Assembly: GCA_023435305.1 (NCBI GenBank) | Contig: JAEYRV010000039.1 | Location: 1 to 9,941 of the forward strand | Source: Bacillota bacterium | GTDB taxonomy: Bacteria > Bacillota > Clostridia > Acetivibrionales > DTU013 | Direction of reading: 5' to 3' | DNA length: 9,941 nucleotides | Part shown: in pieces, positions 5,439 to 9,941 of the stretch | How the letters are laid out: each line of letters begins with the position of its first letter | How positions within the stretch are numbered: position 1 is the stretch's first letter | Translations under genes and position numbers: made by a program | Notes under the pieces: generated by a model | What the model was told of the DNA's origin: nothing | Database searches by the model: none | Seen by the model: only the letters and a program-made list of their open reading frames with translations

Positions 5439-8400
5439 ATGCCGAAAATCAACAGAGTCAGGATCGTCAATTTTTCATATAACAATAATAAGCGACACAT
5501 TGTAGATGAGCTTTTTGATTTCTATGGCGGTGAGAATGCTTTGCTCAGTCTGGCTAACGGAGGCGGCAAGTCCGTTATTGTTCAGGCCATGCTGCAGCCG
5601 GTTTTACCAAAACTGACACTTCTCAACAGGAAATTCAGAGACTTCTTCGCATCCAAAGTAACACCCTCATATATAATGCTCGAGTGGAAGCTGGATGATG
5701 AGGCCGGGTATCTCCTCACAGGGATCGCGGTATCAAACAGGGCCAGCTATTCCCAGGGTGATGAGGATGAAAACTTAGATATTAAATATTTTACGTTTGT
5801 TAATGCATATAGCGAGGGCAATGATTTCGATATAAAAAATATACCTGTTGCCGACCATTCAGGAAACAGTGTCAGCATAGCAAAATACCACGAGTTCAGG
5901 AAGCTGCTGCAGAAGGAAGCCGGCAGGAACGGCATGGAGCTGGCTGTATTTGATTCGGTAAGGGAGGAACAGAGCCGTTATGAGAGCAAGCTTGGCAGCT
6001 ACAATATTTCGAAAGACGAATGGAAGGAATTGATCGTCAGTATAAATGAAGCTGAACATGGCGTTTCCGAGGTGTTTTCGGAGTGCAGGACCTCCAGAAG
6101 GGTAATGGAGCAGTGGATCATAAAATATATTGAGAAGGTTTTGAACAAGTCATCTGATTCGGGCACGACGGATCACAAAAAGCTGGAGATAATGATGGGA
6201 CAGGTGGCACAATCCCTTGTTGATAATGAGAAGTATATAAGGGAGCACAGAGCCATCGAGGAGTTCAGGGGCGGGCTCGGCGGTCTGTATGAGTCCGCAA
6301 AAGTTGTTTTGACCGGACTTGATAAGGAGGAGCAGCTGAAAAAGGACGTCATTGGAGGCTATAGAGCGCTTAAGACAGAGGAGGGCAGGCTGACAGCGGA
6401 GCTTGCGAATACTGAAAACAGGCTGCAGGAGCTTGAGGTCGAGCTTGAGGATATTGCTCATGAGGAAAGATCCTATGAAATATACAAATACACTGATGAG
6501 CTCGGCGAAATCGAAGCAAGTCTCGCTGAGACGACAGCTGAAATTGGCAAACAGAATGAGCGGCTTACAGATCTGATGTACAGAAAGGATATGCAAAGAG
6601 CAGCTGAAAGGTACGGCAGGATACAGGAAAAGATGAAGTCCATTGCTGAAATGCGGCAGCGCCTTGAAAATGCGACAAAGGACCAGGAGGAGCTTCTGAA
6701 AAAACTGAACAGTATCAAATTTTCACTGAAGCTTGCGTACGAGGGCCAGATACGGAGCTTGAACAGCGAAGGCAGCGAAATGGAATCCGAACTAACAGCT
6801 GTACGTGACGGAATTCGCAACAATGAATCTGAAAGGGATGAAGGGCAAGAGCAAATTAATAAGTTCAATAATGAACTCGGTGGTGTCGAACGGGATATTG
6901 TGAGCTTCGAGACCAGAGAGAAGGCGGTTTTTGAGGAACTGGGTCTGCAACTGGTCAGGAATCCGTTGCTTTGCGAACTTGACAGGCAGGAAGCGGCGAA
7001 CATCGAAAAAATGCTGGCTGATGAACTTACTGCGGCTGAGCAGTTATTGACTGAAAGAGGCGAATATGCAGAGAAGTTGAAGTTGAAAATAGACGAATTG
7101 AAATATGTTGATGGTGAATTAGGTCGTAAAAAAATTGAACTGTTAGTTGAAGAGACGAAAATCAATGATAGGCTCAGGAATTTTGAAAGTGAAAGAATGA
7201 AGGTGCTTGAAGCACTCAGGAAGTTCGATATAAGTGAAGAATTCCTTTATGACAAGCCCTTTATAGCAAAAGAAGCAAGGCTTTACATCAGTGGTTGGGA
7301 TAATAAGGCGTACAACTTGAAAATGGAGATAAGCGAGCTTGAGAAGCAGATCCATGGTATTGAAAATGGAGTCAGCTATCTCCCCGCAGCACTTGTATCG
7401 TTGCTTCAAAAGCATAACCTGCAATGCTATACCGGAGAAAAGTACCTGAGGGAGATTGATGATCGGGCCAGGGAAATAATGCTGGAAAACAATCCGCTGC
7501 TGCCATACGCCTTGCTGGTCACAGATAAGGAAGCGGAAATAGTTGAAGGTATTATTGGAGAAATCGAGCTCAGCCAGGTCATACCTGTTATAAGGTACAA
7601 TCAAAGAGACAATAAGATGGACGCCGAATATGATAGTGTTCGATTTTTTACTTCGTCAAAAAACATCACCCTTGATAATAGTGATCTAACAGGTTTCATT
7701 GATACGATAAGGAATGAAAAAAGTAAAAGGGTACTTGAACTTGAAACAACAAATGATGTTATTGAAAGACTAAATCACGATTATCAGATAATAATGGACT
7801 TTGCGTGGAGTGAGGAAGACGTCCTGAAGCTTCAACAGGATAAAGACGGCAACAGTACTGCTATAGAGGCAAATGGCAGGGACATACAGGAGAATCAGGC
7901 ACAATTGAGTGAAGCTGAGGAAATGCTGCTGGTGAACTTAAATCTGATAGAGGAAGCCAAATGTGCTGTTCAGACTGCCGAGAAGAGAGTCGGCAGATTT
8001 AAAGAGTACCTCGGGGAAGATTTAAAGTATATGGAGAACATCAGGTTGCGCAGCAGTATCAGGATGCAGATAAATGCCGTTAAGGCATCCTTAAAGAAGC
8101 TTGATGCAGATATAGCAAGGTACAGGGATAGTGAGAAGGAGCTGTTGGGCAGGAAGGCCGAATTAACAAGAAGGCTGGGAGAAGTTCGGGATAAGCTCGT
8201 TAAAGTGGCAGATGCTGTGAGCGATGGATCTGTGGATGATGAGATGACTGGGCCGGTTACTGCTGATATACCTGATCTGGAGGGTCGGCTAAATGCCTGT
8301 CAAAAAGAGCAGAATAATGAGACAGCTGAACTTGGGGAGCGGATCGATGGGCTGCGGAAGGACATCGATGATGATGAGAAAGATATTCGCAAGTTGAAGC

Positions 8401-9863
8401 TGGATTCTGAAGAGTATAAGAACGTTGAGTATTCTGATAGCCTGGAAGCCGAACTGGAGATACAGATCAATCATATCAATAAGGATCTTAAAGTGCTGGA
8501 GGATAAGAAGAACAAAACACAGATCAAACAAGGCATTTTAAGCGACAGTATTGATAAAGCTGCCGCAGCTTTGAAAGGCAGACCGGCAGTCCTCAGAGAA
8601 GATATCAGAGGAAATTTTTCAGGAAGAAGAGAAGAGGCTCAGAGAGAACGAAAGAGATTAAGCGAGAATAAGGATAAATTTCATAATGATCAGATGGAGC
8701 TTCTAAAACTAAGAACAACAATCGAAAATCAAATAAAGGATATAGAGCAATATCGTATAGAAGCCGAAATCAAAGCATTTGCAGATGTGAAAGACTCCAT
8801 GGAAGTAATACTTGGAGAATTTGTCAGGTTCAGAAATGAAGTGAATGCTTCAATTAGTATGTTTAAAACAGCCAGTTCACAGTTTGTTTTTACCTACTCG
8901 ACAAGTGATGAGGGTACAGTCGCTGATGCTGTTAAAGGTCTCAAGAGCCAGCTTGATCTGCTTGAACGTTCTTATGACAAGTACTACTATCTGACTGAGC
9001 GTATGGATTATTACTTTGAGCAGCTTTCAAATATACTGAAGATAATGGAAAGCAGGATACAGCAGCTTGAAAATAGCCGAAGGGATCTGACAGAGCACGC
9101 TTTTGTGGAGGCTTGCAGGATATATCATGAGATTCCTAAGATTTCCGAGAATTCTGCTGTTGAAATCGATGGAGTGCGAAGAAAGGTACTTGAGATTGAA
9201 TTTGATAAGATGACTGATGAGGCCGAAGCTCGAAAGAGAATGAATTTTTATATTGACGAAAGCTTGCAGAGCCTGACGAAGCTGATCAAAGGAAACGAAG
9301 ATGAAAATAAGCTGAGGCGTGAAATAGAAAAATACATGTCAACAAAAGAGCTGCTTAATATCGTAAGCAGCCTGGAGAACTGCAGGATCAAGGCCTATAA
9401 GGTGGATTTGAATGAGAAAAACAGAGGCATGATGGTTTGGGAGGATATTATTGTAAAGAACTCTGGAGGAGAGAAATTTATTGCATATTTTTCTCTGTTG
9501 GTTGCATTGATATCTTACAGCAGAAAACAGATAAAAGGCTATGATGAGTTTAGAAGACGGGAAGAGAGCAAGGTGCTTATAATGGACAACCCCTTTGGCC
9601 CTATTACCTCCGGCCACCTGCTGAAGCCCATGTTCGATATTGCTCAGAAATACAATACCCAGCTGATATGTCTGTCCGACATCAAGCAGGGCACTGTTTT
9701 CAACAGCTTTGACCTGATATATATGATCAAGATCCGGCAGAACATGATGCAGGAGGATTTCATTGAACTTGAACCCATCATGCAAAGAGAGATGAGGCAT
9801 GATGAAAAGCTGGAAACCGCCAACCTATACAGTAAAGTCGAGCAGGTCAGCCTTTTTGATTAA
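5439..9863 (+). CDS. jetC: JetC, SMC-like ATPase of Wadjet
   Basis: A 1474-aa SMC-family motor that extrudes DNA loops with JetA and JetB. The N-terminal head carries the Walker A motif LANGGGKS (K44-S45). Long heptad-rich coiled coils run at about 265-635 and 755-1300, split by a compact hinge-like region at about 640-750 (SYLPAALVSLLQ through VRFFTSSKNITL). The C-terminal head has the ABC signature NSGGEKF (1341-1347) and Walker B KVLIMDNPFG, where D1383 is followed by N1384 instead of the usual catalytic Glu. The last residues are QVSLFD. The protein is longer than the roughly 1100-aa JetC I recall for type I Wadjet, mostly through coiled coil. I chose ATG 5439 over ATG 5409: GAGGTGA (5424-5430) lies 8 bases before it, and MPKINRVRIVNFSYNNNKR is a natural head-domain start. 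It follows jetB by one base. Confidence 0.92.
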   Translation: MPKINRVRIVNFSYNNNKRHIVDELFDFYGGENALLSLANGGGKSVIVQAMLQPVLPKLTLLNRKFRDFFASKVTPSYIMLEWKLDDEAGYLLTGIAVSNRASYSQGDEDENLDIKYFTFVNAYSEGNDFDIKNIPVADHSGNSVSIAKYHEFRKLLQKEAGRNGMELAVFDSVREEQSRYESKLGSYNISKDEWKELIVSINEAEHGVSEVFSECRTSRRVMEQWIIKYIEKVLNKSSDSGTTDHKKLEIMMGQVAQSLVDNEKYIREHRAIEEFRGGLGGLYESAKVVLTGLDKEEQLKKDVIGGYRALKTEEGRLTAELANTENRLQELEVELEDIAHEERSYEIYKYTDELGEIEASLAETTAEIGKQNERLTDLMYRKDMQRAAERYGRIQEKMKSIAEMRQRLENATKDQEELLKKLNSIKFSLKLAYEGQIRSLNSEGSEMESELTAVRDGIRNNESERDEGQEQINKFNNELGGVERDIVSFETREKAVFEELGLQLVRNPLLCELDRQEAANIEKMLADELTAAEQLLTERGEYAEKLKLKIDELKYVDGELGRKKIELLVEETKINDRLRNFESERMKVLEALRKFDISEEFLYDKPFIAKEARLYISGWDNKAYNLKMEISELEKQIHGIENGVSYLPAALVSLLQKHNLQCYTGEKYLREIDDRAREIMLENNPLLPYALLVTDKEAEIVEGIIGEIELSQVIPVIRYNQRDNKMDAEYDSVRFFTSSKNITLDNSDLTGFIDTIRNEKSKRVLELETTNDVIERLNHDYQIIMDFAWSEEDVLKLQQDKDGNSTAIEANGRDIQENQAQLSEAEEMLLVNLNLIEEAKCAVQTAEKRVGRFKEYLGEDLKYMENIRLRSSIRMQINAVKASLKKLDADIARYRDSEKELLGRKAELTRRLGEVRDKLVKVADAVSDGSVDDEMTGPVTADIPDLEGRLNACQKEQNNETAELGERIDGLRKDIDDDEKDIRKLKLDSEEYKNVEYSDSLEAELEIQINHINKDLKVLEDKKNKTQIKQGILSDSIDKAAAALKGRPAVLREDIRGNFSGRREEAQRERKRLSENKDKFHNDQMELLKLRTTIENQIKDIEQYRIEAEIKAFADVKDSMEVILGEFVRFRNEVNASISMFKTASSQFVFTYSTSDEGTVADAVKGLKSQLDLLERSYDKYYYLTERMDYYFEQLSNILKIMESRIQQLENSRRDLTEHAFVEACRIYHEIPKISENSAVEIDGVRRKVLEIEFDKMTDEAEARKRMNFYIDESLQSLTKLIKGNEDENKLRREIEKYMSTKELLNIVSSLENCRIKAYKVDLNEKNRGMMVWEDIIVKNSGGEKFIAYFSLLVALISYSRKQIKGYDEFRRREESKVLIMDNPFGPITSGHLLKPMFDIAQKYNTQLICLSDIKQGTVFNSFDLIYMIKIRQNMMQEDFIELEPIMQREMRHDEKLETANLYSKVEQVSLFD

Positions 9864-9881
9864 TAAGATCGGTAAGATCGG
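9864..9881. repeat. Tandem 9-bp direct repeat
   Basis: TAAGATCGG occurs twice in a row (9864-9872, 9873-9881), directly after the jetC stop codon and just before the terminal inverted repeat. It may be a small slippage duplication or a trace of a target-site duplication. No function is evident. Confidence 0.7.
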
Positions 9882-9886
9882 GGTCA

Positions 9887-9941
9887 GGCTTGAAAAATTC
9901 CTTTATTACTATTGCAAGGTAATAAAGGAATTTTTCAAGCC
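9887..9941. repeat. Perfect 23-bp inverted repeat: terminator or REP/MITE-like end
   Basis: The left arm, GGCTTGAAAAATTCC plus TTTATTAC (9887-9909), pairs exactly with 9919-9941 across a 9-base loop. As a terminator, the inner stem CCTTTATTAC/GTAATAAAGG is followed by AATTTTT and preceded by AAAAATT, so it could end transcription of the Wadjet operon and of a convergent gene. It is AT-rich and the T-run lies within the stem. The preceding GGGGTCAGGCTTG (9880-9892) resembles ends I associate with IS200-like RAYT/REP elements. The palindrome reaches the last base of the window and may be longer. Confidence 0.65.

Noticed and set aside
1..9941. CRISPR array, tRNA or rRNA genes
   Set aside because: No regularly spaced repeats, cloverleaf sequences or rRNA segments were seen on either strand.

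Overview
The window looks like an accessory (defence-island) segment from a low-to-moderate GC Firmicute, most likely a Clostridia-type genome. The reasons are the strong AGGAGG/GAGGTGA-type ribosome binding sites, tightly packed operons, a clostridial-style IS200/IS605 end at the left edge, and AT-rich intergenic DNA. This taxonomic reading is inference from sequence style. No database search was possible.

Layout. (1) Bases 1-~126 hold the right end of an IS200/IS605-type element: the probable last codons of tnpB and the 3' part of its omega (reRNA) scaffold, ending in a strong hairpin. (2) Bases 123-1688, minus strand, hold a three-gene operon in the order toxin, antitoxin, chaperone: an MqsR-like toxin (153 aa), an MqsA/YgiT-like antitoxin (222 aa, with a long C-terminal extension), and a SecB-like chaperone (138 aa). 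This is the architecture of a TAC (toxin-antitoxin-chaperone) system. (3) Bases 1689-1992 are a divergent intergenic region with a perfect 28-bp palindrome, a full-consensus sigma-A-type promoter facing the TAC operon, and a possible 28-codon leader ORF facing the other way. (4) Bases 1993-9863, plus strand, hold a complete Wadjet (Jet) operon in the order jetD-jetA-jetB-jetC: Toprim nuclease, kleisin-like subunit, KITE-like subunit, and SMC-like ATPase of 1474 aa. (5) Bases 9864-9941 hold a tandem 9-bp repeat and a perfect 23-bp inverted repeat that runs to the window edge. It is either an intrinsic terminator or a REP/MITE-like end.

How it works together. In known Wadjet systems the SMC complex JetABC extrudes closed circular DNA such as plasmids, and JetD cleaves it. 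In known TAC systems the SecB-like chaperone holds the antitoxin in its active form, and diversion of the chaperone (for example by phage protein) frees the toxin. The two cassettes are divergent and share one control region, so the window reads as a paired anti-plasmid and abortive-infection or addiction module, bracketed by ends that resemble single-strand (HUH/Y1) transposons. The most notable details are the toxin-less transcript predicted from the promoter that overlaps the toxin start codon, an Asn in place of the Walker B Glu in JetC, and a C-terminal QVSLF peptide in JetC that resembles a sliding-clamp-binding motif.
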